A DNA stretch of 64,000 nt from Pseudomonas sp. MN1F (GTDB lineage: Bacteria > Pseudomonadota > Gammaproteobacteria > Pseudomonadales > Pseudomonadaceae). Numbering within the stretch: position 1 is the first letter of the stretch; each line of letters begins with the position of its first letter. The position numbers and the translations under genes are program-made. The DNA lies in NCBI RefSeq assembly GCF_009391885.1, contig NZ_VZII01000016.1:1-64000 (forward strand), written 5' to 3'. Positions 53,085 to 63,185 of the stretch are shown here, piece after piece. Below the pieces are notes generated by a model. That model worked only from the letters and a program-made list of their open reading frames with translations, was not told where the DNA came from and searched no databases.

Positions 53085-54101
53085 TCAGAGCTTGATCTTG
53101 GCTTCGTGCGCCTGCTGGTCGGCGTGGTACGACGAACGTACCAACGGGCCGGAAGCGACGTTCTTGAAGCCCATCTTGTAGCCTTCCTCGGCGAACCAGG
53201 CGAAGGTGTCCGGGTGGACAAAACGCTGTACCGGCAGGTGGCTGCGCGACGGCTGCAGGTACTGGCCGAGGGTCAGCATGTCGATGTCGTGCTCGCGCAT
53301 GCGGTGCATCACCTCGATCACTTCCTCGTCGGTCTCACCCAGGCCGAGCATCAGGCCCGACTTGGTCGGTACATGCGGAACCATCTGCTTGAACTTCTGC
53401 AGCAGGTCCAGCGACCAGTCGTAGTCCGAACCGGGACGCGCGGCCTTGTACAGGCGCGGTACGGTTTCCAGGTTGTGGTTGAACACATCTGGCGGCGTCT
53501 GTGCGGTGATTTCCAGGGCGACGTCCATGCGGCCGCGGTAGTCGGGGACCAGGGTCTCCAGCTGCACGCCAGGCGACAATGCACGGATTTCGCGAATGCA
53601 GTCGGCGAAGTGCTGGGCACCGCCGTCACGCAGGTCATCGCGGTCAACCGAGGTGATCACCACGTACTTCAGGCGCAGGTCGGCGATGGCCACGGCCAGG
53701 TTCTTCGGCTCGTCCAGGTCCAGCGGCTTCGGCCGACCGTGGCCGACGTCGCAGAACGGGCAGCGACGGGTGCAGATGTCGCCCATGATCATGAAGGTCG
53801 CGGTGCCACCGGAGAAGCACTCGCCCAGGTTCGGGCAGGACGCCTCTTCGCACACGCTGTGCAGCTTGTGCTTGCGCAGCAGCTGCTTGATGCGGTCGAC
53901 TTCCGGGGATACCGGGATGCGCACGCGGATCCAGTCAGGCTTTTTCGGCAGTTCGTCGGTGGGGATGATCTTCACCGGGATACGCGCAACCTTTTCGGCG
54001 CCACGCAGTTTTACCCCGGCTTCCACTTTCTTCGGCGCTGGGCGCGCGGTGGCATCCTGGGTAGGTGTCAGGTTCGGCACGGCTTCTTGCACAGTTGTCA
54101 T
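53085..54101 (-). CDS. lipA: Lipoyl synthase
   Basis: A 338-residue radical-SAM enzyme inserting two sulphurs into octanoyl groups. It has both iron-sulphur clusters: auxiliary [12 protein letters not shown] (about residues 83-94) and radical-SAM [10 protein letters not shown] (about 110-119), plus the C-terminal Arg-Ser-Ser-Tyr (VRSSYHADQ). Start ATG 54101, 2 bases after lipB. Confidence 0.96.
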   Translation of the reverse strand: MTTVQEAVPNLTPTQDATARPAPKKVEAGVKLRGAEKVARIPVKIIPTDELPKKPDWIRVRIPVSPEVDRIKQLLRKHKLHSVCEEASCPNLGECFSGGTATFMIMGDICTRRCPFCDVGHGRPKPLDLDEPKNLAVAIADLRLKYVVITSVDRDDLRDGGAQHFADCIREIRALSPGVQLETLVPDYRGRMDVALEITAQTPPDVFNHNLETVPRLYKAARPGSDYDWSLDLLQKFKQMVPHVPTKSGLMLGLGETDEEVIEVMHRMREHDIDMLTLGQYLQPSRSHLPVQRFVHPDTFAWFAEEGYKMGFKNVASGPLVRSSYHADQQAHEAKIKL

Positions 54102-54103
54102 AT

Positions 54104-54751
54104 TCAGTCGATTCCGCCCGTAAGGGTCGTCTGCTCAGCATAGTCGAGGTGCCTGACCAGCTGTCCGCGCAGCCTTGTCCTGACCTCGTCGAGTTCGATC
54201 GGACCTGCCAGGTCGCGCAACTGGGTCATGGCCAGCCCCGCATACCCACAGGGGTTGATTCGGCGGAATGGAGCCAGGTCCATGTCCACGTTCAGAGCAA
54301 GGCCGTGGAAGGAACGGCCGTTGCGGATTCGCAGGCCGAGGGAGGCGATTTTCGCTCCGTCGACATAGACACCCGGCGCATCGGGCTTGGCCACGGCGTT
54401 GACACCGTAGCTGGCGAGCAAGTCGATCAGGGTCTGCTCGATACGGCTGACCAGCTCGCGCACGCCAAAGCCCAGGCGGCGCACGTCCAGCAGCAGGTAG
54501 GCCACCAGCTGCCCGGGGCCATGGTAGGTCACCTGGCCGCCGCGGTCGGTCTGCACCACCGGAATGTCGCCTGGCACCAGCAGGTGCTCGGCCTTGCCGG
54601 CCTGGCCCTGGGTGAAGACCGCGGGGTGCTCGACCAGCCAGATTTCGTCCTGGCTGTCCGGGCTTCGCTGCTCGGTGAAGCGCCGCATGGCCTCCAGCAC
54701 CGGTTCATAGGGCTGCAGGCCAAGCTCGCGAATACCGAGGCAACGCGACAT
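54104..54751 (-). CDS. lipB: Octanoyltransferase LipB
   Basis: A 215-residue enzyme moving octanoyl from ACP to lipoyl domains. [20 protein letters not shown], the Lys in [20 protein letters not shown] and the catalytic Cys in NPCGYAGL are present. Start ATG overlaps the ybeD stop by one base (TGATG). Confidence 0.95.
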   Translation of the reverse strand: MSRCLGIRELGLQPYEPVLEAMRRFTEQRSPDSQDEIWLVEHPAVFTQGQAGKAEHLLVPGDIPVVQTDRGGQVTYHGPGQLVAYLLLDVRRLGFGVRELVSRIEQTLIDLLASYGVNAVAKPDAPGVYVDGAKIASLGLRIRNGRSFHGLALNVDMDLAPFRRINPCGYAGLAMTQLRDLAGPIELDEVRTRLRGQLVRHLDYAEQTTLTGGID

Positions 54752-55026
54752 CAGAGCACCATTTTCACGATGCCGGTGGCACGCAGGGCACTGTTGATGT
54801 CGTGCAGCTGGTTCTCGCTTTCAGCGACGATGTGCAATTGCACGGTGGTGTATTTGCCTTCCTTGCTCTGGCGCTCGGCCAGGGTGGAAAGGTCGACCTT
54901 CGCGTGCTTGCTCAGGATCTCGATTACCGTGTCCTTGAAGCCGACAACGGTGTCGCCGATTACCTTGATCGGGTAATCGTCGCAGGGGAATTCGATTTTG
55001 TGCGACTTGACGTCAGGTTCGCTCAT
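54751..55026 (-). CDS. ybeD: YbeD/DUF493-family protein
   Basis: A 91-residue ACT-like protein: [20 protein letters not shown] and [20 protein letters not shown]. Conserved beside lipB in gammaproteobacteria and perhaps a regulator of lipoylation. One-base overlap with lipB. Confidence 0.9.
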   Translation of the reverse strand: MSEPDVKSHKIEFPCDDYPIKVIGDTVVGFKDTVIEILSKHAKVDLSTLAERQSKEGKYTTVQLHIVAESENQLHDINSALRATGIVKMVL

Positions 55027-55052
55027 GGCGGAAACGGCCTCGTAAGCCGTGG

Positions 55053-55085
55053 CAACAACAACGCCCCCGCAGGATGCGCGGGGGC
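55053..55085 (-). terminator. Terminator-like hairpin between dacA and ybeD
   Basis: GCCCCCGC (55078-55085 on the minus strand) pairs with GCGGGGGC at 55070-55063; GTTGTTGTT follows instead of a pure T run, so leaky termination is likely and some read-through into ybeD-lipB-lipA may occur. Confidence 0.65.
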
Positions 55086-55099
55086 TTGCAGGTCACGTA

Positions 55100-56260
55100 T
55101 CAGTTGAACAACCCGTAGAAGAATAGACGGATGCTATCCCACATACGGCGGAAGAAACCACCTTCCTCGACGCCATCGAGGGCGATCAGGTCGGCGCTGT
55201 GAACCACGTTCTCGTCCAGTTTGACTTCCACTTTGCCGATCACGTCACCTTTGGCGATCGGTGCGGTGAGCTGCGGGTTCATGGTCATCGAAGCCTGCAG
55301 GCGCTTCAATTGGCCTTTAGGCATAGTCATGGTCAGGTCGTTGGCCAGGCCAGCCTTGACTTGACTGGTAGCGCCCTTCCAGACCGGAGCCTGGGTCAGC
55401 TCGGTGCCCTTCTGGTAGAAGGTCTGGGTTTCGAAGAAGCGGAAACCGTAGGTCAGCAGCTTCTGGGTCTCGGCAGCACGGGCTTGCTCGCTGTTGGTGC
55501 CGAACACCACGGCGATCAGGCGCTGGCCGTCACGTACGGCCGAAGCCACCATGCAGTAGCCGGCTTCTTCGGTGTGGCCGGTTTTCAGACCGTCGACGGT
55601 CTTGTCACGCCACAGCAGCAGGTTGCGGTTCGGCTGCTTGATGTTGTTCCAGAAGAACTCTTTCTGCGAGTAGATGGCGTAGTGGGCCGGGTCGATGGTG
55701 ATGATCGCGCGGGCCAGCAGGGCCATGTCGTGAGCCGAGGAGTAGTGCTCTGGGTTCGGCAGGCCGGTCGGGTTCATGAAGTGGCTGTTGGACATGCCCA
55801 GTTCGGCAGCGGTCTTGTTCATCATGTCGGCGAAGGCGTCTTCGCTGCCGGCGATGTGCTCGGACAGGGCGACCGAGGCATCGTTGCCCGACTGGATGAT
55901 GATGCCGTGCAGCAGGTCGCTGACGGTGACCTGGCTACCGACCTTGATGAACATGCGCGAACCGCCGGTACGCCAGGCGTTTTCGCTGACGGTGACCGGG
56001 TCGTTCTCGCCAATCTGGCCACGACGGATGTCGACGGTGGCGATGTAGGCGGTCATCAGCTTGGTCAGGCTGGCTGGTGGCAGGCGCTCGTCACCGTTGT
56101 TCTCGACCAGCACGTTGCCGCTGGACGCGTCCATGAGTACGTAGGACTTGGCTGCCAGTTGCGGTGGCGCCGGCATCATCTGCTCTGCTGCGAAGGCAGC
56201 AGGCGTGAGCATCAGCAGTACGGGCAGGCAAAGTCGTTTGGCAAGGTTGGTGATGTTCAT
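55100..56260 (-). CDS. dacA: D-alanyl-D-alanine carboxypeptidase (PBP5/6-type)
   Basis: A 386-residue penicillin-binding protein. Signal peptide 1-25; active site S64-x-x-K67 (LPPASLTKLMT), S124-G-N (IIQSGNDASV) and K226-T-G (LKTGHTEEAG); C-terminal amphipathic anchor (GGFFRRMWDSIRLFFYGLFN). Trims pentapeptides in the periplasm. Follows rlpA in the same direction, with a terminator between. Confidence 0.95.
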   Translation of the reverse strand: MNITNLAKRLCLPVLLMLTPAAFAAEQMMPAPPQLAAKSYVLMDASSGNVLVENNGDERLPPASLTKLMTAYIATVDIRRGQIGENDPVTVSENAWRTGGSRMFIKVGSQVTVSDLLHGIIIQSGNDASVALSEHIAGSEDAFADMMNKTAAELGMSNSHFMNPTGLPNPEHYSSAHDMALLARAIITIDPAHYAIYSQKEFFWNNIKQPNRNLLLWRDKTVDGLKTGHTEEAGYCMVASAVRDGQRLIAVVFGTNSEQARAAETQKLLTYGFRFFETQTFYQKGTELTQAPVWKGATSQVKAGLANDLTMTMPKGQLKRLQASMTMNPQLTAPIAKGDVIGKVEVKLDENVVHSADLIALDGVEEGGFFRRMWDSIRLFFYGLFN

Positions 56261-56424
56261 CCGTCTCTCGAAAATCGCTAATGGTCTGATGTTCCCTGGG
56301 CCACATCGTGTGCCCAGCGCCAGTCAGTCTAGTTTTTGTGGCCGTCGGCCTGGCCCACGAACTGCGGCTTTATGTCGCTGCGGGCAAAAGCCGACATTGT
56401 ACATGGCCGGGGCCGGCAATTCAT

Positions 56425-56471
56425 GACAAAACCGACAGTTTGTGGGGGGCAAGGCCCCCACAAGAACTGTC
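56425..56471 (-). terminator. Terminator at the rlpA stop codon
   Basis: A long hairpin (56434-56440 with 56465-56471; 56441-56448 with 56455-56462) overlaps the rlpA stop codon and is followed on the minus strand by GGTTTTG. Confidence 0.7.
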
Positions 56472-57471
56472 AGTCAGCTGTGACCAGCTTGGCCTGGCCA
56501 AGGTTCGCCAGGCGAATGCTGTCCTGTGCCTGCTGGATCTCGCCCTGGCTGCTGAACGGCCCCAGGCGCACACGATGCAGGGTTTGCTGGTTACGCACGA
56601 TGGAGCTGATGAACACCGGCGCGCTGACCATGGTACTGAGCTTGGAACGCAGCAGTTCGGCGGCATCCGGGTTGGCGAAGGCACCCACCTGGAGAACGTT
56701 GCCAGCACCGCCGGCCGCTACGTAGTTGTTAGCCACCTGCACCGGCACCACCGGCGCCGCGTGTTGCTGCGGTGGCGGGGTCCATTGCTCGACGCGACCG
56801 GTACTGGCCGGGATCGCCTGGGTCTGGGCAACCTGCGGCTCCTTGAGCATCAGCGGCGGCTGCTGGCCTTTCTGCGCCCACCATTGCTGCGGGTCGATGC
56901 CTTCAACGCGCACGTGAGCGGTACCGATCTCGGCGTAACCGAGCTTCTTCGCCGCCGCGTAGGACAGGTCGATGATGCGGTCGGAGTAGAACGGGCCACG
57001 GTCGTTGACGCGCAGGATCACGCTGCGGCCGTTGGCCAGGTTGGTCACCCGCACGTAGGCCGGCAGTGGCAGGGTCTTGTGCGCCGCGCTCATGCCGTAC
57101 AGGTCATAGAGCTCGCCGTTGGCGGTGTTCTGCCCGTGGAACTTGGTGCCATACCACGATGCGGTGCCCTCGGCGCGGTAGTTGCGCGCGTCCTGCATCG
57201 GGTAGTAGGTCTTGCCCAGCACGGTATAGGGGTTGGCCTTGTAGGCACCGGTGTGCACGGTTGGCGTGGCGTCAGGGATCTTGTTGACGTCCACGTCCCA
57301 CCACGGTGCGCCGTCCTTGTGTGCCCGGTTGATGTCCAGGCCAGGCTGCGAGCGGACTACGTTGCCGCCGCCCTGGGAGGTCGGGCGGCTGGAGGAACAG
57401 CTGACCAGCAGCACGCCAACGGTCATGCAGGTCAGCAGTTTGAAGGTGTTGGCAGAGAAGATTGCACGCAT
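56470..57471 (-). CDS. rlpA: Septal-ring lytic transglycosylase RlpA
   Basis: A 333-residue outer-membrane lipoprotein (lipobox LLVSC, Cys25). The double-psi beta-barrel domain spans about 100-200 (EGTASWYGTKFHGQNTANGE; VILRVNDRGPFYSDRIIDLS) and the C-terminal SPOR domain about 255-330 (VLQVGAFANPDAAELLRSKL) binds denuded septal glycan. ATG overlaps the mltB stop by one base (TAATG). Confidence 0.94.
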   Translation of the reverse strand: MRAIFSANTFKLLTCMTVGVLLVSCSSSRPTSQGGGNVVRSQPGLDINRAHKDGAPWWDVDVNKIPDATPTVHTGAYKANPYTVLGKTYYPMQDARNYRAEGTASWYGTKFHGQNTANGELYDLYGMSAAHKTLPLPAYVRVTNLANGRSVILRVNDRGPFYSDRIIDLSYAAAKKLGYAEIGTAHVRVEGIDPQQWWAQKGQQPPLMLKEPQVAQTQAIPASTGRVEQWTPPPQQHAAPVVPVQVANNYVAAGGAGNVLQVGAFANPDAAELLRSKLSTMVSAPVFISSIVRNQQTLHRVRLGPFSSQGEIQQAQDSIRLANLGQAKLVTAD

Positions 57472-58481
57472 TACTTGACACCCCGTACCTGGACCAGCTG
57501 CTCGGCAAGCTGATGCACCGCCATGGCATACATCACGCTGCGGTTGTAGCGAGTGATCGCGTAGAAATTCTTCAGGCCCATCCAGTACTCGGGGCCGTTG
57601 TCGCCTTCCAGGCGGAAAGCAGTCACCGGCAGATCATCGCGCAGCGCATCATGGCTCGACCAGCCCAGCGCCCGCAACTCCCCGACTGTCTTGACCGGCT
57701 CGATTCCGCTGGTGACGCCCTCGTCAACCCGCGTCCCACTGACCTGGGCGCGGCTGACCACGCCCTCGCCGGCCACCCAGCCATGGCGCTTGAAGTAGCT
57801 GGCCACGCTGCCGATGGCATCGTCGGGGTTGTTCCAGATATTGATGTGGCCGTCACCGTCGAAGTCCACCGCGTAGTTGCGGAAGCTGCTCGGCATGAAC
57901 TGCGGCAGGCCCATGGCGCCGGCGTAGGAACCCTTGAGGTTGAGCGGGTCGATCTGCTCGTCACGGGCCAGCAGGAGGAATTCGCGCAGCTCCTTGCGGA
58001 AGAATTCGGCACGCGGCGGGTAATCGAAGGCCAGGGTCGACAAGGCATCGATCACCCGGTAGTTGCCGGTGTTGCGACCGAAGAAGGTCTCCACGCCGAT
58101 GATCGCGACGATGTACTGCGCCGGCACGCCATATTCTTGCTCGGCTCGGGCCAGCACCGCCTCGTGCTGGCGCCAGAAGTCCACACCACGGGCAATGCGC
58201 GCGTCAGTGATGAACATCGGCCGGTATTCCTTCCACGGCTTGACCCGTTCGGCCGGGCGCGAGATGGCGTCGAGGATCGACTGCTTGCGCTGCACCTCAC
58301 GGAATACACCGTTCAATTGCTCGGGGGCAAAGCCGTAATCGCGGCTCATCTGGAGAACGAACTCGGTCACCTGCGGCGAGCCGTCGTAGTCGCCGGCCTG
58401 GGCCAGCTGTACAGCGCCGAACAGGCCCACCGCGCCGATCCACGGCGCACAACGGGCAGCCCAGTTACGCACTGCTTGCAT
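57471..58481 (-). CDS. mltB: Membrane-bound lytic murein transglycosylase B
   Basis: A 336-residue enzyme with signal peptide (cleaved near QLAQA) and no lipobox, so probably soluble or peripheral. IIGVETFFGRNTGNYRVIDA has the catalytic Glu; GSYAGAMGLPQFMPSSFRNY is the motif after it. I choose ATG 58481 (AAGGTGA 8 bases upstream) over the longer frame from 58517, which overlaps rodA by 19 bases. Confidence 0.92.
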   Translation of the reverse strand: MQAVRNWAARCAPWIGAVGLFGAVQLAQAGDYDGSPQVTEFVLQMSRDYGFAPEQLNGVFREVQRKQSILDAISRPAERVKPWKEYRPMFITDARIARGVDFWRQHEAVLARAEQEYGVPAQYIVAIIGVETFFGRNTGNYRVIDALSTLAFDYPPRAEFFRKELREFLLLARDEQIDPLNLKGSYAGAMGLPQFMPSSFRNYAVDFDGDGHINIWNNPDDAIGSVASYFKRHGWVAGEGVVSRAQVSGTRVDEGVTSGIEPVKTVGELRALGWSSHDALRDDLPVTAFRLEGDNGPEYWMGLKNFYAITRYNRSVMYAMAVHQLAEQLVQVRGVK

Positions 58482-58498
58482 GAAATTCTTCACCTTAT

Positions 58499-59644
58499 TC
58501 AAACCTGCGCGATCCATTTGCGGTGCGTGTGGATCGACATCAGAACGCCAAACGCTGACAGCAGCGTCACCAACGAAGTTCCGCCATAGCTAATGAAGGG
58601 CAGCGGCACCCCCACCACAGGCAACAGGCCGCTGACCATACCAATATTGACGAACACATAAACAAAGAAGGTCATGGTCAGGCTGCCCGCCAGCAGCTTG
58701 CCGAACAGGGTCTGCGCCTGCGCGGTGATCATCAGGCCGCGGCCGATCAGCAGCAGGTAGACGATCAGCAGCAGGCAGATGCCGACCAGGCCGAACTCCT
58801 CACCAAGCACCGCAATGATGAAGTCGGTGTGGCTCTCGGGCAGGAAGTCCAGGTGCGACTGGGTACCCAGCAGCCAGCCCTTGCCGAACACGCCACCGGA
58901 GCCGATGGCGGCCTTCGACTGGATGATGTTCCAGCCGGTACCCAGCGGGTCGCTTTCCGGGTCGAGGAAGGTCAGTACCCGCTGCTTCTGGTAGTCGTGC
59001 ATCACGAAAAACCACATCGCCACCGCTACCGGCACGGCCGCGGCCAGCACGCTGAGGATCCAGCGCCAGCGCAGGCCACCCATGAACAGCACAAATGCAC
59101 CGGAGGCAAGAATCAGCAGCGCCGTGCCCAGGTCAGGCTGACGGACGATAAGAATGAACGGCACGCCGATCAACACCAGGCTTATTGCCACGTGTTTCAG
59201 GTGCGGCGGCAAGGTGCGCTTGGACAGGTACCAGGCGATGGTCGCCGGCATGATGATCTTGAGGAATTCCGAGGGCTGGAAGCGGATCACCCCGGGGATG
59301 TTGATCCAGCGTGTGGCGCCCATCGCGTTGTGGCCCATGACGTCCACCACCACCAGCAGGAACACCCCGACCAGATACGCCAGCGGCACCCAGCGGGCCA
59401 TGAAGCGCGGCTCCAGCTGGGCGATGACGAACATCGAGACCAGGCCGATGCCGAACGAGGTGGCCTGCTTGAGCAGCAGGTCCCAGTTCTTGCCACTGGC
59501 CGAATAGAGGACGAACAGGCTGCCGGCCGCGAGGGTCAGCAGGATGATCAGCAAGGGGCCGTCGATGTGGATGCGCTGCAGGAAGCTGGCGCGTCGACGC
59601 ATCACGTCCTCGCTGGAGAGCATGCGATCGAAATTGTTCTTCAC
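58499..59644 (-). CDS. rodA: Rod-shape peptidoglycan polymerase RodA (SEDS)
   Basis: A 10-helix SEDS glycosyltransferase partnering PBP2. RQPDLGTALLILASGAFVLF, GWNIIQSKAAIGSGGVFGKG, FIIAVLGEEFGLVGICLLLI and PFISYGGTSLVTLLSAFGVL are canonical. Start: GTG 59644 (381 residues) overlaps the mrdA stop by 4 bases with AGGAAA 7 bases before it; ATG 59602 (367 residues, GAGGA upstream) is equally possible. Confidence 0.94.
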   Translation of the reverse strand: MKNNFDRMLSSEDVMRRRASFLQRIHIDGPLLIILLTLAAGSLFVLYSASGKNWDLLLKQATSFGIGLVSMFVIAQLEPRFMARWVPLAYLVGVFLLVVVDVMGHNAMGATRWINIPGVIRFQPSEFLKIIMPATIAWYLSKRTLPPHLKHVAISLVLIGVPFILIVRQPDLGTALLILASGAFVLFMGGLRWRWILSVLAAAVPVAVAMWFFVMHDYQKQRVLTFLDPESDPLGTGWNIIQSKAAIGSGGVFGKGWLLGTQSHLDFLPESHTDFIIAVLGEEFGLVGICLLLIVYLLLIGRGLMITAQAQTLFGKLLAGSLTMTFFVYVFVNIGMVSGLLPVVGVPLPFISYGGTSLVTLLSAFGVLMSIHTHRKWIAQV

Positions 59645-61530
59645 TGGGCCGTTTCCTGGGCGACGGTGGCGGGCGCGAATTCGCTTTTCAGCCGGCCGCT
59701 CTCGTCGAGCAGCCAGGCATCCATGATCTGCCGCACCACTGGCGCAGCAACGCCAGAGCCGGACTCACCGTTCTCGACCATCACCGAGACCACGATCTTC
59801 GGATCGTCGGCCGGGGCAAAGGCCACGAACAGCGCGTGGTCGCGGTGGCGCTCCTGGAGTTTGTTGCGGTCGTACTTCTCGCCTTGCTTGATCGCCACCA
59901 CCTGGGCGGTACCGCTCTTGCCGGCGATGCGGTACTGGGCACCGGTTGCCGCCTTGCGCGCGGTGCCGCGGGCGTTGTGCATCACCTGCTCCATGCCGTG
60001 GGTAACCTTGGCCCAGTCGGACTTGTCGCGCAGGACGATGTCCTCCATGGGGTTGGGGTCCACCGGCGGCTGGCCCTCGATGGTCTTGGCCAGGTGCGGA
60101 CGGTTCCACACGCCCTTGTTGGCGATCAGTGCAGTGGCCTGGGCCAGCTGCAGCGGCGTGGCCTGCATGTAGCCCTGGCCGATGCCGAGAATCAGCGTTT
60201 CACCCGGGAACCAGGCCTGGCGACGGGTGGCGCGCTTCCACTCGCGCGACGGCATCAGCCCGGGCGACTCCTCGAACATGTCGAGGGCAACCTTTTGGCC
60301 GATGCCGAACTTGTTCATGTAACTGGACAGCCGATCAATACCCATCTTGTGGGCAAGGTCGTAGAAGTAGGTGTCGTTGGAGCGCATGATCGCGGTGTCC
60401 AGGTCGACCCAGCCGTCACCGGTGCGGTTCCAGTTACGGTATTTGTGGTCGTAGTTGGGCAACTGGTAGTAGCCCGGGTCGAATACCCGGCTGCTGGCGT
60501 TGACCACCCCGCTGTCGAGGCCGGCAATGGCCACCGCCGGCTTGATGGTCGAACCCGGCGGGTACAGGCCGCGCAGCACGCGGTTGAACAGTGGCCGGTC
60601 GATCGAGTCGCGCAGCTCGGCATAGGCCTTGAAGCTGATGCCGGTGACGAACAGGTTGGGGTCGAAGCTCGGCTGGCTGACCATTGCCAGCACCTCACCG
60701 GTACGCGGGTCGAGCGCTACCACGGCGCCGCGCCGGCCACCCAGGGCGGCCTCGGCGGCTTCCTGCAGCTTGATGTCGAGGCTCAGCACGATGTCCTTGC
60801 CCGGCTTCGGGTCGGTGCGCTTGAGCACCCGCAATACGCGGCCCCGGGCATTGGTCTCGACTTCCTCGTAACCAACCTGGCCGTGCAGTTCGGGCTCGTA
60901 GAAGCGCTCGATGCCGGTCTTGCCGATGTGGTGGGTGCCGCTGTAGTTCACCGGATCGAGGGTTTTCAGCTCTTTTTCGTTGATCCGCCCGACATAACCG
61001 ACCGAATGAGCGAAGTGCGCGCCCTGTGGGTAGTGGCGCACCAACTGAGCGACCACTTCCACCCCCGGCAGGCGGAACTGGTTGACCGCCACGCGGGCGA
61101 TCTGCTCTTCGTTCAACTCGAACAGGATCGGCACCGGCTCGAACGGCCGACGCCCCTGCTTCATGCGCTTCTCGAACAGTGCCCGATCGTCCGCCGTGAG
61201 GTCCAGCACTTCGACGATGGTATCCAGCACTTCCTGCCAATTACCCGCACGTTCGCGGGTCATCGACAGGCTGAAGCTAGGCCGGTTGTCGGCGACGATC
61301 ACCCCGTTGCGGTCGAAGATCAGCCCGCGAGTCGGCGGAATCGGCTGCACATGCACCCGGTTGTTCTCCGACAGCGTCGAGTGATAGTCGTACTGGATGA
61401 TCTGCAGGTAGTACAGCCGCGCGACCAGCACGCAGATGAGCAGCATGACCGCCACCGCGCCGACCACGACGCGGTTACGCACCAGGCGGGCGTCTTTCTC
61501 GTGGTCCTTGAGACGGATCGGCTGCGACAT
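59641..61530 (-). CDS. mrdA: Peptidoglycan transpeptidase PBP2
   Basis: A 629-residue class B PBP. N-terminal membrane helix (about 20-40), dimerisation/pedestal domain, then the transpeptidase: nucleophile in LYPPGSTIKPAVA, S-x-N equivalent IMRSNDTYFYD and KSG in AGKSGTAQVVA. Makes lateral-wall cross-links with RodA. ATG 61530. Confidence 0.95.
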   Translation of the reverse strand: MSQPIRLKDHEKDARLVRNRVVVGAVAVMLLICVLVARLYYLQIIQYDYHSTLSENNRVHVQPIPPTRGLIFDRNGVIVADNRPSFSLSMTRERAGNWQEVLDTIVEVLDLTADDRALFEKRMKQGRRPFEPVPILFELNEEQIARVAVNQFRLPGVEVVAQLVRHYPQGAHFAHSVGYVGRINEKELKTLDPVNYSGTHHIGKTGIERFYEPELHGQVGYEEVETNARGRVLRVLKRTDPKPGKDIVLSLDIKLQEAAEAALGGRRGAVVALDPRTGEVLAMVSQPSFDPNLFVTGISFKAYAELRDSIDRPLFNRVLRGLYPPGSTIKPAVAIAGLDSGVVNASSRVFDPGYYQLPNYDHKYRNWNRTGDGWVDLDTAIMRSNDTYFYDLAHKMGIDRLSSYMNKFGIGQKVALDMFEESPGLMPSREWKRATRRQAWFPGETLILGIGQGYMQATPLQLAQATALIANKGVWNRPHLAKTIEGQPPVDPNPMEDIVLRDKSDWAKVTHGMEQVMHNARGTARKAATGAQYRIAGKSGTAQVVAIKQGEKYDRNKLQERHRDHALFVAFAPADDPKIVVSVMVENGESGSGVAAPVVRQIMDAWLLDESGRLKSEFAPATVAQETAQ

Positions 61531-61546
61531 CGGACTGCTTACAGGC

Positions 61547-62014
61547 TCATTTGTGGTAAGGGTGCCCGGACAATACCGTCCAGGCGCGGTAGATCTGCTC
61601 GCCGATGAGTATCCTTACCAACGGGTGCGGCAGGGTCAGCGGCGACAGCGACCAGCGTTGCTCGGCGCGCGCGCAGACCTCAGGCGCCAGCCCCTCCGGG
61701 CCGCCCACCATCAAATTCACCGTGCGCGAGTCCAGGCGCCAGCGGTCCAGCTCGCTCGCCAGCTGCTCGGTACTCCAAGGCTTGCCATGGACCTCGAGGG
61801 TGACGATGCGTTCCCCAGGCTGAACCTTGCTCAGCATGGCCTCGCCCTCCTGACGGATCAGGCGGGCGACGTCGGCATTCTTGCCACGGGTGTTCAGCGG
61901 GATTTCCACCAGCTCGAGCGACAGCTCCTGGGGCAGGCGCTTGGCATATTCATGCCAGCCTTCCTCGACCCACTTGGGCATGCGCGAGCCGACCGCGATC
62001 AGGCGCAGACGCAC
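61547..62014 (-). CDS. rlmH: 23S rRNA pseudouridine-1915 N3-methyltransferase
   Basis: A 155-residue SPOUT enzyme. [22 protein letters not shown]-type loop [13 protein letters not shown] and the C-terminal knot [18 protein letters not shown] bind SAM. Start is GTG 62014 with AAGGAAG 4 bases upstream. 16 bases before mrdA. Confidence 0.95.
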   Translation of the reverse strand: MRLRLIAVGSRMPKWVEEGWHEYAKRLPQELSLELVEIPLNTRGKNADVARLIRQEGEAMLSKVQPGERIVTLEVHGKPWSTEQLASELDRWRLDSRTVNLMVGGPEGLAPEVCARAEQRWSLSPLTLPHPLVRILIGEQIYRAWTVLSGHPYHK

Positions 62015-62023
62015 GACGCTTCC

Positions 62024-62446
62024 TTATTCCCGGTCTTTGAGTTTGTCGGTGAAGTAGTCGCTGGCGTTTTCCGGGCTGTGGTGCTTGGCATCGGCCGCAC
62101 GGCTCTGTTCGGCGCCCAGCCACAGGCGCTCCAGGTCGTAGAACTGACGGGCAGCAGCGGTCATCATGTGCACGATGACGTCGTTCAGGTCCAGCAGCAC
62201 CCAGTCGCTGTCGCCCTTGCCTTCTTCACCCAGAGGCTGCGCGCCCTCTTTCTTGACCGTTTCACGGACCTTTTCCAGCATCGCGTTGATCTGGCGGTTG
62301 GAGGTACCGGTGGCAATGATCATGTAGTCGGTCAGGCTGTGCTTCTCGCGCACGTCGATGACCTGGATGTCCTGGGCCTTGACGTCTTCCAGGGCGCTGA
62401 TGGTCAGTTTGACCAGTGCTTCGCCATTGATTTTCTGCTTGCTCAT
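62024..62446 (-). CDS. rsfS: Ribosomal silencing factor RsfS
   Basis: A 140-residue DUF143 protein that binds L14 and blocks subunit joining in poor nutrition. DVREKHSLTDYMIIATGTSN and DWVLLDLNDVIVHMMTAAAR are diagnostic; the last 25 residues are an extended acidic/basic tail. ATG 62446. Confidence 0.94.
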   Translation of the reverse strand: MSKQKINGEALVKLTISALEDVKAQDIQVIDVREKHSLTDYMIIATGTSNRQINAMLEKVRETVKKEGAQPLGEEGKGDSDWVLLDLNDVIVHMMTAAARQFYDLERLWLGAEQSRAADAKHHSPENASDYFTDKLKDRE

Positions 62447-62489
62447 ATAAAACTCTTCAACTCGTTGGATGAGGCGCCCTGGGGCACCG

Positions 62490-63185
62490 TCAGTTAGGGG
62501 CACGATACAGTTCGTGCGCCTCGATGTAGGCCAGTACGGCGTCCGGCACCAGGAACCTCACCGATTTGCCGCTGGCCAGCAGCTGTCGGATCTGTGTAGC
62601 CGACACCGCGAGCGGCGTCTGCCAGACGAACGAAATATTCCCCGCCGGGCCGGACATGGCGGTGGGATCGCTCTCCGAGCGCGCAGCCAGCAGGTTGCGC
62701 AACTCGTCAGGGGGTTCAACGTCGGCATCCGGGCGTTGCAGCACCAGGATGTGACAGTGTTGCAGCAGTTCTTCCCAGCGGTGCCAGGTGGGCAGGCCGC
62801 AAAAGGCGTCCCAACCCAGCACCAGGAACAGCTGGTCGTCGGCACCCAACTCGGCGCGAATCGACTCCAGCGTGTCGATGGTGTACGACGGTTTGTCGCG
62901 TTCAAGCTCGCGGGCATCGACGCTCAGGCAATCGACACCCTGCACCGCTTCACGGACCATGGCCAGGCGGTCATGCGCCGCCACCTGCGGGGTATCGCGG
63001 TGTGGCGGGCGGGCGTTAGGCAACAGGCGCAGCTCATCGAGCGCCATGAACTCGGCCACTTCCAGCGCGCTGCGCAGGTGACCGATGTGCACGGGGTCGA
63101 AGGTACCGCCAAGAATGCCGATGCGCCGGACTGCCTGGGCCTTGCTCAACTCAGCAGGACTCCTGGCCACGCAGCTGGCCGTCAC
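62490..63185 (-). CDS. nadD: Nicotinate-mononucleotide adenylyltransferase
   Basis: A 231-residue nucleotidyltransferase of NAD synthesis. [50 protein letters not shown] and [20 protein letters not shown] are the family motifs. GTG 63185 overlaps the 3' end of proA by 35 bases; GTG 63170 and TTG 63149 are alternative starts, the last just after the proA stop with AGGAG 10 bases before. Confidence 0.93.
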   Translation of the reverse strand: MTASCVARSPAELSKAQAVRRIGILGGTFDPVHIGHLRSALEVAEFMALDELRLLPNARPPHRDTPQVAAHDRLAMVREAVQGVDCLSVDARELERDKPSYTIDTLESIRAELGADDQLFLVLGWDAFCGLPTWHRWEELLQHCHILVLQRPDADVEPPDELRNLLAARSESDPTAMSGPAGNISFVWQTPLAVSATQIRQLLASGKSVRFLVPDAVLAYIEAHELYRAPN

